DNA from: Triglochin maritima
Lineage: Eukaryota > Streptophyta > Magnoliopsida > Alismatales > Juncaginaceae
Assembly: GCA_963682175.1 (NCBI GenBank)
Contig: OY821772.1
Location: 56,876,925-56,940,924, forward strand
Length of the DNA stretch: 64,000 bases
Reading direction: 5' to 3'
Shown here in pieces: positions 1 to 13,104 of this stretch. Numbering within the stretch: position 1 is the stretch's first letter; the number at the start of each line of letters is the position of its first letter. The notes below the pieces were generated by a model. That model saw only the letters and a program-made list of their open reading frames with translations, ran no database searches and was not told where the DNA came from. The position numbers and the translations under genes are program-made.

Positions 1-329
1 TAACAATAGAATACAACAATGGATCATCGAGTCGAGGATCGCATAAGTTGTCTTGGTAATGGTACAATTAATTTCAATAATTTCCCATTTGTTATATGCA
101 ATTACACAAAAACTATAAACACAAGGAATCTTCAAAATAATTGGAACCGAAATACACCGCAACTCGAGAACGTAACTCAAAAATAACCCCCGAAAACACA
201 AAAGTTCCCGCGGAAATTGCTTTCCCGCCCCTCCCAGAACCAAATCAAATCACCCAATAAAACCTGCACAAGAGAAACAAGAAGGAAAAATTCCTCCAAA
301 ACCCTCAGATTTCTCGGAATAGAAAAAAG
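1..329. other. Upstream flank and probable 5' leader of the TIPIN gene
   Basis: AT-rich sequence without a supportable ORF. The part from roughly 220 to 329 becomes more mixed in composition and runs directly into the start codon at 330, so it probably contains the promoter and 5' leader. I could not place a TATA box or a transcription start with confidence. Confidence 0.4.
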
Positions 330-3300
330 ATGCAGAAAACGGGAGAGGCGGCGCCGACGGGGTGCTTCAAGTGCGGCCGTCCTGGCCACTGGTCCCGCGA
401 CTGCCCTTCCTCCTCAAACCCTAACCCTAATTCCCTTTCCAAACCCCAGCCTTTTTCCGGCTCCGCCAAACCCGCGGATGAATCTGCCAAGACCACCAAG
501 CGGGTCCCCATGGCGAGGCCCAAGCTCACCCCCGAGATGCTGTTGTCCGATGATGGGCTCGGTTACGTTCTCCGCCACTTCCCCCGCTCATTCAAGTACC
601 ACGGCAAGGGCCACGAGGTAAGTCCATTTTATGTTTTCTCTTTTGTTTTGTTTTTTATTATTTCCGATTCGTATGTGGAATGTGATTGGTTTGCAGAAAG
701 TGAAGGGAGTCTGGAACCTATTCCGGTGTGAATTTTAAGTTTCGTAGTTTTATTTAGTTTTCCTGCGAACTGATCACCTAGATGTCACTGTGTAAGTTCG
801 GCTTACCCGAGTTTGGGAAATCTTGTTGCCTCAGAGAAATGTGCCTCTAATATTGATCAGATTTTCCGCAAACTTACCTATTAAAAACTACATTTGGAAT
901 ACCGTTTAACCATTTACAACCTAAAACTTAAAGCTTCTAGTTTGTGAAGTTTAAATTTTTGCAATTGGTACCTGCCGGTGTACATGAACAATATTGATGA
1001 TCAAAACATGAAATTCTGGTTATGGACCCTTCAAAATCTCAAACCCCAAAAGTGAAGACATCTATTACTGGACGGATCAATTCCCAACAAGTGAAGTTTC
1101 ATTACGCGTACTTAGTACTAACTATAAGTGGTAGAGGTACAAGTTTTTTAAATCATGAAGCCATGATTACTAAAACCGATCACCTGAAAGTTTATTCTGA
1201 GTGTCAATTCCCATCTGAATATCATTTTTTTCTGAATCACACCTAAAGTGTGGTCTAACAGTTTTTGGAACTCAGCACTTGGGGCTTGTCTTTTCGTATT
1301 AGCACTGGAATGTCTTTTTTCCTTTCTAAAATTTGGTATGTGTTTCTATGAAGGTTAGGGATCTGGGAAATCTACTCTCTCTTTATGCCCAGTGGCATTC
1401 CCACTTGATCCCGTATTACTCCTTTGATCAGTTTGTGTGCAAAGTGGAGCAGCTTGGCACTACTAGGCGTGTAAGGGTAAGTAAGTTTGTCGTGGGAGTC
1501 TGATCAAGTTGCATAAGTAAATTCTCTTCTTTCCTTAGTCGTTATCACTGTATGGCTATTGAGTAAAGTCAAATGACTTTGCCCTATTTTGTATATTGTA
1601 CTTTTCCCTCATCTGCCTTTTTTGATTGCATGCACTAGATGTGTTTGAGAGACTTAAGACAGCAGATTGCAAACGGAGGGGACCCTACGAAGCTACATGA
1701 ATCTCACACGGAGCATGAGGATGAGGAGGCCCCATTTAATGAAAATGGTAGTAATATACTAATCTTAAGACCAATTGATTGTTTTTCCATCTGAAATAAA
1801 AAAATTCACCGCTGCACGTATTCAGAAGAAATAAAATTTCGTTTAAAGTTCTGAGTGTTTGTGGCAGAAGATGAATATTTGAATACCATGAAATTATTCC
1901 ATTTTGTGCTTAACACTTTATCAAGAAGTGTAGTTTCTCCAATATTTGTTCATTTCAGTTGCCAAGATTTATGATATATATATATTTCCTATATGCCCCA
2001 CTTTGGAAAGTTGATATAGTTTAAATGGCTGTTCTATTCTATTCTGCATTTGAAATTCTATAATGCTGAGTTTGACTAGGATTATTTTAAGGATTTTATT
2101 TTATATTTGCTGCAGGAATGTGTTTTACGTGTTGTCTTATCTCTCTTGTGTTATTTTATATACATTTTCTCTCTCTTGCTGACTGAAGAATATATTTTTA
2201 TCGAAACAATTTTGTTAACCATCAGTGGATGCTGATCTCGCACCTCCTGAGATGGATGGCCAACAAACAGAAAGATTTGAGGTAGATGATGCACCAGCAG
2301 AGAAACACGACTTGGATGACATACCAGAAGAAATGTTTGATGAAATTTACAGAAATGCCACTGAGGTATGCTGCCTCGTTTGACACAGATTATGCATTTC
2401 CTTTTCTTTTCTTTTTTTCCACCATATTGAGCGCATCAGTAGACACGATGAAATTACCATCCTGGCCAAAAGGTTTATTTCTGCAAAACATTATCCTCAA
2501 GAGCTAGAATGTCAATTCTAATTACTACGGTGCATGCTCCTGGCAAATTGTATAGTGGCCTTATAGCAGCATAATATGCATTAACTTGTATTCATTGGTA
2601 TAGCTGCGATTATTTGTTTCATTTTTTAAATTTGAATTTCTCGTGATATATTTGCAAATGACATTTTAAGTTTTAAATAATTTCTCTTGGATAAGCTTTT
2701 GGGATATATCTTTGGAATTAGAATCCTGTAACAATTAGGAAAAGAAAGACAAAAAACAAATTGTAACATCCCGAAACAACGGAAATTTAAAAATTATCAT
2801 CAAGACAACAGAGACCAGTAATTAAAAGACGGGACTGTTACTTTTCATAAAACATATAAACGGTGCACCATATTACATCAGAGTTTGTCAAAAAGTTACA
2901 TGATTACATCAGAAACAACAAGGGAAATACAAGTAATCATGTCGACTTCAGTGGTCCGAGTGAAAGAATCCGATCCCAGAATACGCGCGCTCGCTGATCA
3001 CCACTCAACTGGACTTAGGTCCTGAAATAAAACATGTAACAATGTCTGAGTTTCTATAAGGAGACCTCGTATGCCAAGCTCACATATATGCATGCAGTAA
3101 TACAAATAAACTTATCATATTAGTAGCATATCATATCATCAACAGTAGGGAAAATAATTCTCTCGAAAGGTAACACAGGACATCAGTCCGACAATCATCA
3201 TCGGGTCTTCCAAGGAGACCTACCGTAGGCATATACGGTTTAATGGAACATTATGTGACACTCCCCACACACGGCTACACTAATCATGGGGTTCGGCAAT

Positions 3301-6200
3301 GAACATCCGTCAAGTCCACGCCATAAAAAACAGATCTATAATTTCGTGGTCGAAACCACACCAACAGAGTCTTTGCTCGGTCGCTCCATTAATCATCATC
3401 ACAGTAGGTGTTCATCTGAGGAACATAGTTGGAACAACATCGGTCCATCAATCATCATCGTCGGAACAACATCGGTGGCATCACCGGCACAACATCGGTG
3501 GTCCATTAATAGGTCTGGCACAACATCAGACTGGTCCAGACCGAAGTCTGTCAGGTCATCAGGCTCTACGAGCCGCAAACACCAATCGCGTCGCTATAAA
3601 AGCAAGGCAGCGACCGTAGCCATCCAGGCTAGTAGTCACCTCACCTAACGACAGTTGTATGTTCGCACAATCATCATACATTGGGATCCGCGATCCCTCA
3701 GGACTGCTACTCTACAATGAGTCTAATCAATCTATCACATCAAGTCATGATCCATACACGGAGGTGACACGTTCCGAACACCCACACTCTTCCACATGAC
3801 GATCCCTGGGCAGACACAAGTATGCGTCCACTGTCACCTCTCGGCTTACGCACAAGGCGAGGACACGGGTTTTCGTAGATGGGGTTGATATTTTTAAAGA
3901 ATCGGGAATTTGGTTCTGTGCATAAACGGTCGACCGAAAGAGGCAACCCGGTCGACCGCTTCCTTAAGGGAATCAGTCGACTGAAAGTCTACAACGGTCG
4001 AACTTTCTGCGGAAAACCTAAGTCTCAACGGTCGAACATAGATCTAAAACCGGTTGATTGATACGAGGTCAAAATCTGTAGTCTGGTCAACATCAATTTA
4101 AAACTATCGGTCGACCGACCCAGGGGTCCTAGTCGACCGAAAACTATCAGGGCATCCTAGCAGTTCTAAGTCATATAACGGTCGAACGCATATAAATAAA
4201 CGGTCAAACTAACATGCATCTCTATTCAGTACACTTAAGTTCCGGTCGAACGAACACAAGGAACCGGTCAACCGAAACACAATAGGCAATCCCAACCCAC
4301 CAGCACAATAGCCTATCGATCGACCGCCACAAGGCATCCTTCGACCAGTGATGGTTAAAGTTAAGCAAATACACTACATCGGTCGACCGCCTGAAGAAAT
4401 CCGGTCGACCGTTGGTCGTCTTCAACCTTACATCATCCAAAGATTTACGCCAAAACTTGTCGCCGGAGAGGTGTCTGACCTCCCCCGACCGACCAACACA
4501 TCCCTCCCTCGAGGGTGAAAAACAAAACACACTAAGAAGCCAGCATACCTTTCCGAAATGACGAAACTCGTCGGAGCCTCACTCGCACACGTTGCCCCCG
4601 GTGATCCTCCTCGCACGATCGCCTCCTCCCAACGGCCTCCATACACCTCACGCCGAAGCCTCCAAGTCCTCTGGTCGCCGGAAAGGAAAGGAAGGAAAAG
4701 AGTGTGAGAGAGCAAGTGGAATGAGAAGGAAGAAGTAAGAGAGAGAGAGAAAAAAAAACGTTTCTCTTCTTAAACCCAACACCAACCATCTCCTCACCAT
4801 CACTCTACACCTTAAACTCCTTCATTCCCATGCAAACCACTGTGCATCACCTTTCCCCATGCAAACTCCTCTAATCTCCATTAGTACTAAAAGGGGGTTT
4901 AGGGACAACACAAATGCCATACAGATTTAACTCTATACCGTCTTAAAGAATGCTTATTCAATATTTGGTTTGTTTGTCTCCCAAACTAAGCCCTTTGTGC
5001 TATTGGTATGATAAGCCATAAGCCAACATACTGTCCTGTTAGCAACATATGGTTCTGATTGTGGTCCTTTTTAGGTTTTAGGCATTTGGTTATCTGGATG
5101 GTAGGCTTTTACCCATGGCAAGAGTGTCGACTGTTGAATGTTAATTATTTTTGAAGTTCAAAGTAACATTTGTACCAGATGACTGGGGGAAATACTGGAG
5201 TGTATGCCTTCCCAGTTTGAACATCTTCAAAGGGAATTCCTGTGCTATCGATAATTCAATATGCCTTCACTAACTTATGAGAGGTTTCCTTTCCTTCAAA
5301 CTTGTTAAATATTACATAACAATTAAATGAAAGTTATTAGGCATTGGTTTTTAGTACTTTTTACTTCTCAAAACCTGTTTCCGTGAAGTTAGTTGGGCAT
5401 TGAATCACACGGCTAGGTCTTATTCAATCAGTTGAAATTGACAGCATATCTCAAGAATCATCAGATTTTGTTGTGTTTAATTTGTCAATTGGAAAAAAGC
5501 AGTCAGATAAAATTCATGAATTTGACAAATTATGTCTGTATAACCTCGTAAGTACATCGTAATGTTTTATCAGATTGTACATTATGTTATGTCTTTTACA
5601 GATGCATAATATATCTGATTAAGGATTGTATACTGCTAGGCAAAAGAAGATAAAACAAAATAATTCTCAGATCTTAGTGAATCATGTACAACTCTTGGTC
5701 TCACGTTCAACTTGTATTAGTGGAGTGCAGTTCTCCATTTTCATCACCTAAGAAGTAGTAGTTGGTCATGTCACTACTACATTTGATATTTCCGTAGCAT
5801 AGCTTAAGGCTCATCATAAAGCTTATGTCAAGCAGCTAAAGAACTCAGCTATAATACGGCCATATGAGTGATATGTTCATATATTGGTGCGAGGTTTGGT
5901 TTCTTACAATATTTTTAGTTTGTAACTGCAATTTCTTCTTCAATACAGGAAGCACCTAAAAACATGGAAGAGGAGCAGCGTCGTCCCTCCGAAAGTGCTA
6001 CTACCACTGCTGCAAATTCTGAAAATCCCGTGGTGCAGCCTCTAACACAAGGGGTTAATACTATCAGCATTCCTCATATCACAGATGAGCAGAGAGCTAG
6101 GATGGAAGCCAATCGTCTCAAGGCACTGGAAAGAGCTGCGGCTCGAAAACGCGCATCTCAGCTTTCAGAAACACTACCAGATCCTAATGCTGAAGGTTAG
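330..6200 (+). CDS. TIPIN: TIMELESS-interacting protein (TIPIN/Swi3/Csm3) homologue with N-terminal CCHC zinc knuckle
   Basis: Five coding exons are supported: 330-617, 1354-1476, 1639-1747, 2226-2365 and 5949-6200. All junctions are GT-AG and phases match, giving 303 residues. The N-terminus has a CCHC zinc knuckle (Cys12, Cys15, His20, Cys25). The Swi3 domain follows at about residues 60-145, starting RPKLTPEMLLSDDGLGYVL and crossing the first two introns. Next comes an acidic linker, and then a C-terminal segment with a basic helix (DEQRARMEANRLKALERAAA). TIPIN pairs with TIMELESS in the fork-protection complex and acts in the nucleus in S-phase checkpoint signalling; plant homologues carry the extra zinc knuckle. 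The start ATG is the first in frame and lies just before the knuckle. Intron 4 is 3.6 kb because a solo LTR sits in it. Family assignment is from recognised motifs; exon borders are inferred. Confidence 0.88.
2762..4910. repeat. Solo LTR, about 2.15 kb, in TIPIN intron 4
   Basis: It starts TGTAACATCCCG and ends ACAACA, the TG...CA ends of an LTR, and is flanked by a perfect 5-bp duplication CAAAT at 2757-2761 and 4911-4915. There is no internal retrotransposon region and no second LTR nearby, so it is best explained as a solo LTR left by recombination. A related copy lies at 26569-28661. It contains at least five perfect copies of the palindrome CGGTCGACCG (3927, 3949, 4108, 4380, 4402) plus degenerate ones. 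The parent is probably a Ty3/gypsy-type element, but no coding sequence is present to prove it. ORFs inside it look like chance frames. Confidence 0.82.
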
Positions 6201-6898
6201 AATTGTGGAGTTAATGTACCCAGGAGAGATCCTCTGGCTAAATTTTTGAAACCTCTTGAACCATACTAATGAAATTTTCAGATAAGTTTTGAGTTAAAAA
6301 GTTCCAATATGTGGAACAAGTATTAGTTATGACATGAAAAACCAAAGTGTGTTTTAGCTTTAGCAGTCGCAAAATTTCGTTATGCAGAATCGGACATACA
6401 AACAACAAGAAGGTTTAGATTCTGAGGGATCACATAAAAAGCATAACAGCAAAGCCCGAATAAAGAAGATTTGACAGATGTGGTGAGGAACCGACAAAAC
6501 CAAGACAGTGACCACAACCGTGATTCGTGCGCTTCCTCAGATCCCTTGCCTTAATTTGCCACCTCACCTTCTCTTGCCAGGCACAGTAAAACTGCACGTG
6601 AACTAATTTCTTAAGTTATTTATTTAAAAACCAATGTCGTTGTTTAATTAAAATTCTCTTATAAGCATCCTAAATATTACTCAAAACATATAAACAAGCA
6701 CATGTAAAGAATATAAATGATTTTTTTCTTCACTGCATTAAATTACTCCTGCTTTACTATAACCCTAGATTCAAACTCACAAAAATGGCTAACTGATTAT
6801 ACTCAAACCAATTGTAAATGACTACTCGATTGAAGTTCAAAACATAAGTTGACAAGAGGAGTGATTTCATTTCCTCGTATCACGAGTTTGAATGTGAC
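6201..6898. other. Intergenic spacer after TIPIN
   Basis: AT-rich sequence that should include the TIPIN 3' UTR, since the stop codon is at 6198-6200. I see no ORF, RNA gene or repeat with clear borders in it. Confidence 0.4.
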
Positions 6899-7640
6899 TT
6901 AGAGCACCTTTAACGGGGTGGGCACCACGTGGGCGTTAATTTGGGCGTCGGAGCTCCCGAATGGCATCAGGTGGGGGGCACGTGTTGCCCTTCCCGTTGG
7001 TTATGTAATATGTAACGTGGTTTCGTAATATTTAATAATAATTTCGTAATTTAATAGTTTGAATTAAATATTTTCGAGTTAAATTAATTAGAAGTAGTAA
7101 TTACAATTAATATTATGTAAAATATAATTTGTTAAATGTTGTGTAAGAATTAACATTGTTTAATTAAGAAATGACACGGAGGAAATAAAGTGTAGGGTGG
7201 GTGGGGATAACCCAGGTGTGGTTAAGAATTTTTTTGGGTGGGGCAAGCTGACGTGGCGGAGAAAAGTTGACGTGACGAAGAGATGGAGCATGACACCCAA
7301 GAGTAACCCGGACGTCGTTAAACATGGACTTAACGGGTGTTGGGGGACCACCCCCTATTGGTTAAAAAAATTGTTTTTGATATTTTTGTTTTCAAAAATA
7401 TTTTAAAAATTATTTAAAATTGTTTTTTCAAAAAAAATATGAAAATATATTTTTTATTGTTTATATATTTTTTAAATTTTTGATAATGTTTTGTGTTTTA
7501 CGTAGAATTGATTCCCAGATGACGTGGATGTGAGCGTATGTAGGGCATTTGAGTTGTTTTTTGGTATAGTTAAGAAATTTGAGGGGATGAGTTTGAGCTG
7601 ACGTCGTGAAAAAAGAAGCTGACCTGGCTAAGAGAAAAAA
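6899..7640. mobile_element. Two adjacent MITE-like repeat copies (same family as 23805-24147)
   Basis: The first copy (about 6899-7296) begins TTAGAGCACCTTTAACGGGG and ends in a block containing GGTGTGGTTAAGAA, a T-run, GGGTGGGG and GCTGACGTGGCGGAGA. The second (about 7300-7640) begins near GTCGTTAAACATGGACTTAACGGG and repeats the same order: CCTATTGGTT, an AT-rich core, CAGATGACGTGGATG, then GCTGACGTCG. The reverse complement of 23805-24147 shows the same blocks. Borders are approximate, I could not define a target duplication, and the superfamily is unassigned. Confidence 0.5.
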
Positions 7641-8406
7641 CCTCATGGCTACGCTATTGTCTTATCTTCTTCAGCTTTGATGGGGTTTAAGTTCGCAATT
7701 TTTGTAGTGGTCTGAACACCAGAGTTGTAAATAACCATTTAAATTAACAATAATAACAAAGTCCATTGGGGGGAAAGTTCAAATGTGCTTTCATGAATTC
7801 AGTGTCGGGTCACTTTCAATTTACAATTACATTCACTTGTTCCAAAGTAATTAAATAACGAGTGTTTATAATGCCTCGGTCATCAAAAAAAATTGAACGT
7901 ATAATTAAAAATTGTGGTGTCTCATAAATTATTTATAGGAATTACTTTCCCCGCAACGAATCAGGACCACCTCAATTAGGAGATCTTTTGTCCAAAAATA
8001 GTGAATCAAATGTTTCATTTACGTGTCTAGGAGACTGTGGTTTACAATTGGTTGGGTAATAGATTAGATAAACAGCAATTTTTCAAAATAATCATTATAC
8101 AAAAATTATTGGAAGAATATAAGATTAAAAAACTTATTTAGTAAAATATGAGATAAATAAATGACAAATCTAGTACTGTGTTTATTAAACTAAAAATGAC
8201 ATCGTGGATACTAGTTTGATCTCGTGTTAGGCAAAAATGGTATCCTAAATATTGTTTCATGAAAATGATATTCGAGATGTCATTTTCATTGAATATGTAA
8301 AGTGAAAAAGGCATCCATGATGTAATTTTTAACTTAATAAAAATGATATTAGATGTGTTGTTTATTTACCTAATTTTTTATCAATTTTTTTTCGAACTTT
8401 ATATAC
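7641..8406. other. AT-rich intergenic sequence
   Basis: Nothing recognised. The last five bases, TATAC (8402-8406), are the probable left target-site copy of the copia insertion that follows. Confidence 0.4.
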
Positions 8407-8643
8407 TGTTGAGAAACATACCTATTGCGGAATCCAACCGTTGAAGCTCTGATTTCATCACAGCCCAATCTGATCTCCATCTAAGGCAACCATTCATCAT
8501 CAAGGCATTCACAAGGAAACATTCCATATCTTGTACAACGGCTATTTTAGCCCACACACATATATAAACTATGTAATCATTCCATACAAACATATAATAC
8601 AAAAGAGAATACACAAAAACCTTCCCGAGCATCGATTTCTACA
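8407..8643 (+). repeat. Copia 5' LTR
   Basis: It starts TGTTGAGAAACATACC, ends CGATTTCTACA and matches the copy at 13105-13337. A TATATAA-like stretch near 8561 could serve as the element's core promoter. Confidence 0.92.
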
Positions 8644-8655
8644 TGGTATCAGAGC
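8644..8655 (+). other. Copia primer binding site
   Basis: TGGTATCAGAGC directly abuts the 5' LTR. It is the usual plant copia sequence complementary to the 3' end of initiator methionine tRNA, used to prime minus-strand DNA synthesis. Confidence 0.92.
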
Positions 8656-8769
8656 GCCGATCCAACCTCTCCCAGAGGTCATCATCGGTCTTCACCTCAA
8701 TCAAGGGGTTGAAGGTCGACGAAACCAACATTCAGACCCTCAAAACCACCAAAACAAACCACCAAAACC

Positions 8770-9620
8770 ATGTCTGGAAACACAGGCAACCAAGACGCCA
8801 ACTCCTCATCACGACTCGTCTCCACCCTCTTCAATGGGACAAACTACTTGTCCTGGGCTCGGGCGGTGACTCTTTCCATCAGTGGCAGAGGGAGAGTTGG
8901 CCACATCAGCGGGCGTACAAAAAAACCAGAAGGACCAGAGACAAAGTCCAAACAAGAAGAGTGGCAAAACATGGATCACCTGGTCATGTCGTGGGTAATT
9001 GCATCTATGCAACCACACATCGGGGAGATCTTTCTCTACAAAGAAAGTGCAAAGGAACTCGAGGACGCCATCCACGAACATTACGGAAAGGCGCAAAATT
9101 TCGCGCATGTTTTCAAAATCAAACAGGAAATCTCACTGACTCGCCAAAATCAAAGAGGTATCACTGAGTACCTGGGCACTCTCAGAAAAGCATGAGACGA
9201 GTTAGGAGTTTACGAACCTCCGACCACCGATGCCAAAATCATCCAACAAAGAACAGATCAAGACCGGATCTACCAGTTTCTGGTAGGTCGACGCAAGCTT
9301 TGAAGGCATCAGGAGCCAAGTACTCATGGCACCCAAGCTTCCTCCCTTTGTTGCAGTCACCGCCATGGTTCTTCGCGAAGAAACCTGACGAAGAACCACA
9401 GCTCCTCTGCAAGGGAACCCGACAACATAAATAGAAGAAAACCAAGCCTTATTCGCCGGAAAGCCTCAAAACCAAACCCAAAATCAAAACAACAAGAAGA
9501 GATACGGGAATCGGAAAGACGAACACTGCGAGAACTGCAAGAAAATGGGACACAACAAGAACAACTGCTGGTTACTCTACCCCCATCTCCGACCACCCAA
9601 AGACAACGACAGAAGAGGAG
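8770..9620 (+). pseudogene. Copia gag remnant (capsid region and zinc knuckle)
   Basis: The first 141 codons (8770-9195) carry a plant copia gag domain, including LFNGTNYLSWARAVTLSISG. A TGA at 9193-9195 sits where a Trp codon is expected (KA-stop-DELG). Reading continues after it and then shifts frame near 9285. A CCHC knuckle follows (CENCKKMGHNKNNC, around 9526-9570) in another frame. The product would be the particle-forming nucleocapsid protein; this copy is broken. Confidence 0.82.
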
Positions 9621-9979
9621 GAGGGGACAGGAGGAGCGCTGGGGTATCATCGGGAGGCAGTGACTACAACGCCACCGTCTCCGGCGGCGGCCACCAGACC
9701 AACCCTAACCCTAATTTTTTCTCGCATGATAGATATGGAATGTCGACTATCGGATCACGCGGTCCTTATACAAGCATGGATCCGACTGGAGGAGTCGGGT
9801 ATCCTCTCAACCCGAATAGAACCAGACCAGTAGATGGTTCTTATAGCCGACCAAGCATGGGCTTAACGGGTCCAGACTCCTCAAGTGGGCCCAATACCGA
9901 CCAAAACCAACTTAATCATCTCCTGACCCACTTGAACTCAATTTTGCAGAACAAATCCCAGATTTCAGGTAATTATGCA

Positions 9980-11270
9980 GGTATGGTAGAAGTCTTAGAT
10001 AATTATACTGCCTTGTTTTGTGATAATAATTCTGGTAGTAAATGGATTATTGACTCAGGTGCTACCGACCATATGACTGGAAATTCTACCTTGTTAACAA
10101 ATATCAAAACCAACTTATCACTTCTTAATAAATTTTGTTACTGTAGCTAATGGAAATCAAGTAGAAATAAAGGGAATAGGTGATATGAATTTATTGGACC
10201 AAGTAGCTAAAGAAATTTTGTATGTACCTTCTTTTGACTCTAACTTACTATCTGTGGCAAAAATCACAAAAAAATTACATTGCAATGTTATCTTTACTCC
10301 TTTTGATGTCATATTTCAGGATCGTATCTCAGGAAAGACAATTGGTAGAGGGACTCTCGTCAATAATCTTTATGTTCTAGATTCAAATAAACATGCATTG
10401 CATGCTGAAAATCAGCCCAAACATGAACTTTAGCATAAACGAATGGGACACTCGTCCCACTCAGTCTTAAAAACTCTTTTCCCATTTATTAATTCAGAAT
10501 TTTTGTGTGATGTATGTAGTTTATCTAAACAAACTCGCCTGCCTTTTCGTTTATCCTCTATTAAAACAGGTTACCCTATGGAGTTGGTTCATTCCGACAT
10601 TTGGGGTTCAGCCCCCACTGAATCTTATAATGGGTTCAGATATTTTATTACCTTTATAGATGATTTTTCTCAAACTACATGGATTTATTTGCTTAAATCA
10701 AAATATGAGGTTTTTGATATTTTTCGTGACTTTACTACTTTTGTGGGGAACATGTATGATTTTAAAATAAAAATCTTAAGATCAGATAACGGTTCCGAAT
10801 ACACCAGTAATTTCTTCCAAATTTTTTTAAAACAAAAAGGAATCTTTCATCAAACTACTTGCATTAATACTCCTGAACAAAATGGTGTGTCTGAAAGGAA
10901 AAATCGTCATCTTTTAAACGTGACTCGATCACTACTTTTTCAAAATCATGTTCCAAAACATTTTTGGTCTGACGTTGTTTTGACTGCCGCCTACCTTATT
11001 AATCGTCTACCTAGTCCTCGACTTCAAAATAAACAACCCTTAGAAATCTTAACTGGACGAAAAATGTCTCTTGATCACCTCAGAGTCTTTGGTTGTGTTG
11101 TATTTGTTCACAGGAAAAGGATCGACAACTCGAGACCAGCTCACACAAATGCATCTTTTTAGGATATTCATTAAAAAAGGGTACAAATGATATGACCCAA
11201 AAAATTGTAAATTTTATGTTTCTCGTGATGTTCAGTTTATAGAAAATGTTTCTTACTTCCAAGAAGATGA
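9980..11270 (+). pseudogene. Copia protease and integrase remnant
   Basis: The aspartic protease motif WIIDSGATDHMTG is near 10044-10082. After a frameshift near 10133 comes the GAG-pre-integrase region. A TAG at 10431-10433 interrupts it where Trp is expected, just before HKRMGH. The integrase core (10443-11162) keeps the catalytic triad context: Asp in HSDIWG, Asp in RSDNGSEY, and Glu in QNGVSERKNRH. Another frameshift follows near 11160. Integrase would insert cDNA into the genome; this copy is inactive. Confidence 0.86.
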
Positions 11271-11508
11271 TGAGTAAGCCGAGATCACCACCACTTCATC
11301 ACCAGCATATGATGCACCTCTGCCCGTTGTCAATGAACCAGAAATCTCACAACCACCTGTCACACCTACTCCACACGAAGAAGACAGAGAAAATCCGGCG
11401 AACGGGGGAGAAAACATAATACAAAGACGATCCAACCGACCTACTCGTCCTCCGAATTACTTACAGAATTACATCACCTCTCATGTGACTTAGCCTATCC
11501 AGGACTAC

Positions 11509-13104
11509 TTGTCCTATCAACAAATAAACACCAACCATAAGGCCTTTTTAGGGACTATAGATAATCATATAGAACCTAGTAATTATCATGAAGCAATTAA
11601 GGACCCGAAATGGTGTAAAGCCATGGAGGAAGAAATCAAGGCACTAGAATCAAATAACACTTGGACCCTAATTCCACTAAAAAATGGAATTAAACCTGTT
11701 GGATGTAAATGGGTGTACAAAATAAAGTATAATAGTAACAGGACAATAGAAAGATATAAGGCCAGACTGGTAGCCAAAGGGTACACTCAAACTTATGGTC
11801 TAGATTATCTAGAAACATTTGCCCATGTTGCAAAAATGAACACAGTTCGTGTTCTTCTCTCCATAGCAGTTAATAAAAATTGGAGCCTCTATCAAATGGA
11901 TGTTAGAAATGCTTTCCTTCAGGGAAACCTCGAGGAAGAAGTATATATGACTCCACCAGGGTACACTTCCACAAACCAGGTATGCAAGCTCAACAAATCA
12001 ATCTACGGATTGAAACAATCACCTCGCGCATGGTATACCAAACTTAGCCACCTTCTCATTCTTTATGGTTTTTTCAAAATCTTCCGCTAACACATCTATG
12101 TTCACTAAACACCATCAACACATAACCACCATCATTCTAATCTATGTAGATGACATTATAATTACTGGTAATAACAATCATGAAATCAACCAAGTAAAAC
12201 ATTATTTAAAATCAAAATTTGATATTAAAGATCTTGGTTATCTAAAATACTTCCTAGGAATAGAAATCGCACATTCTAAAAATGGTTTGTTTTTATCTCA
12301 AATGAAATATGCTCTCGATCTCCTAAAAGAAACAGGAAACTTGGGGCTAAACCAGCAAACACTCCCATTGAAACTAATCTCAAAGTAAACCCTACAGAAG
12401 GGGAACCTGTCAAAGACGTCCAAAGATTTCAAAGACTTGTTGGAAAACTCATATATCTCACTGTAACTAGACCAGACATAACTTATGCAGTTAGCACAGT
12501 TAGTCAATTTATGCATACACCCCGCACACATCACTTAGACATCATTGATCGAATACTAAGATACATAAAACAAACTTCAGGACAAGGGTTATGGATGAAA
12601 AATAACAACTCTAATTCCATAATTGGTTTTCTGATGCAGATTGGGCTGGAAGTCATGACCGCAAGTCCACTACGGGTTTTTGCACATTTGTGGGAGGAAA
12701 GCTAGTAACTTGGAGGAGTAAAAAACAGAACGTGGTTGCCCAATCCAGCGCCGAAGCCGAGTATCGTGTCATGGCATCCACTACCAGCGAGCTCATTTGG
12801 CTCAAACAACTTCTACTTGACATGGGACAACCATACAACAAGCCTATGAACATGTTCTGTGATAATAATGTCGCCCGACATATAGCCTCAAATCCAGTGT
12901 TTCACGAAAGAACCAAACACATCGAGGTTGACTGTCATTTCATTTGGGGAAAAAATCCAAGCTAAGGAAATAGACGTACCCTACGTCTCCAGCAAAGAAC
13001 AACTCGCTGATGTTTTCACAAAAGCTCTGGATCAAAAACAGTTCAAACTCATCTTATCCAAGTTGGGTACCTTCAACCTATTCTGGACCCAACTTGAGGG
13101 GGCG
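11509..13104 (+). pseudogene. Copia reverse transcriptase and RNase H remnant
   Basis: Reverse transcriptase runs from about 11560, with WKWVYK-like and [18 protein letters not shown] motifs, to a break near 12085. The catalytic YVDDIIITGN motif is in the next frame near 12145. RNase H follows in pieces (12430-13104) with VAQSSAEAEYRVMA. At least four frame breaks separate these parts. The terminal stop of the last frame falls inside the 3' LTR. Confidence 0.86.
13092..13104 (+). other. Copia polypurine tract
   Basis: ACTTGAGGGGGCG immediately precedes the 3' LTR. The purine-rich core is the expected primer for plus-strand synthesis. Confidence 0.75.

Noticed and set aside
3286..4789. ORFs of 85-120 codons inside the first solo LTR
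   Set aside because: Ser/His-rich or low-complexity frames without family motifs and not preserved as frames in the second LTR copy.
8531..9167. ORFs in other frames over the copia LTR and gag
   Set aside because: Shadows of the gag frame; they contain no gag motifs.
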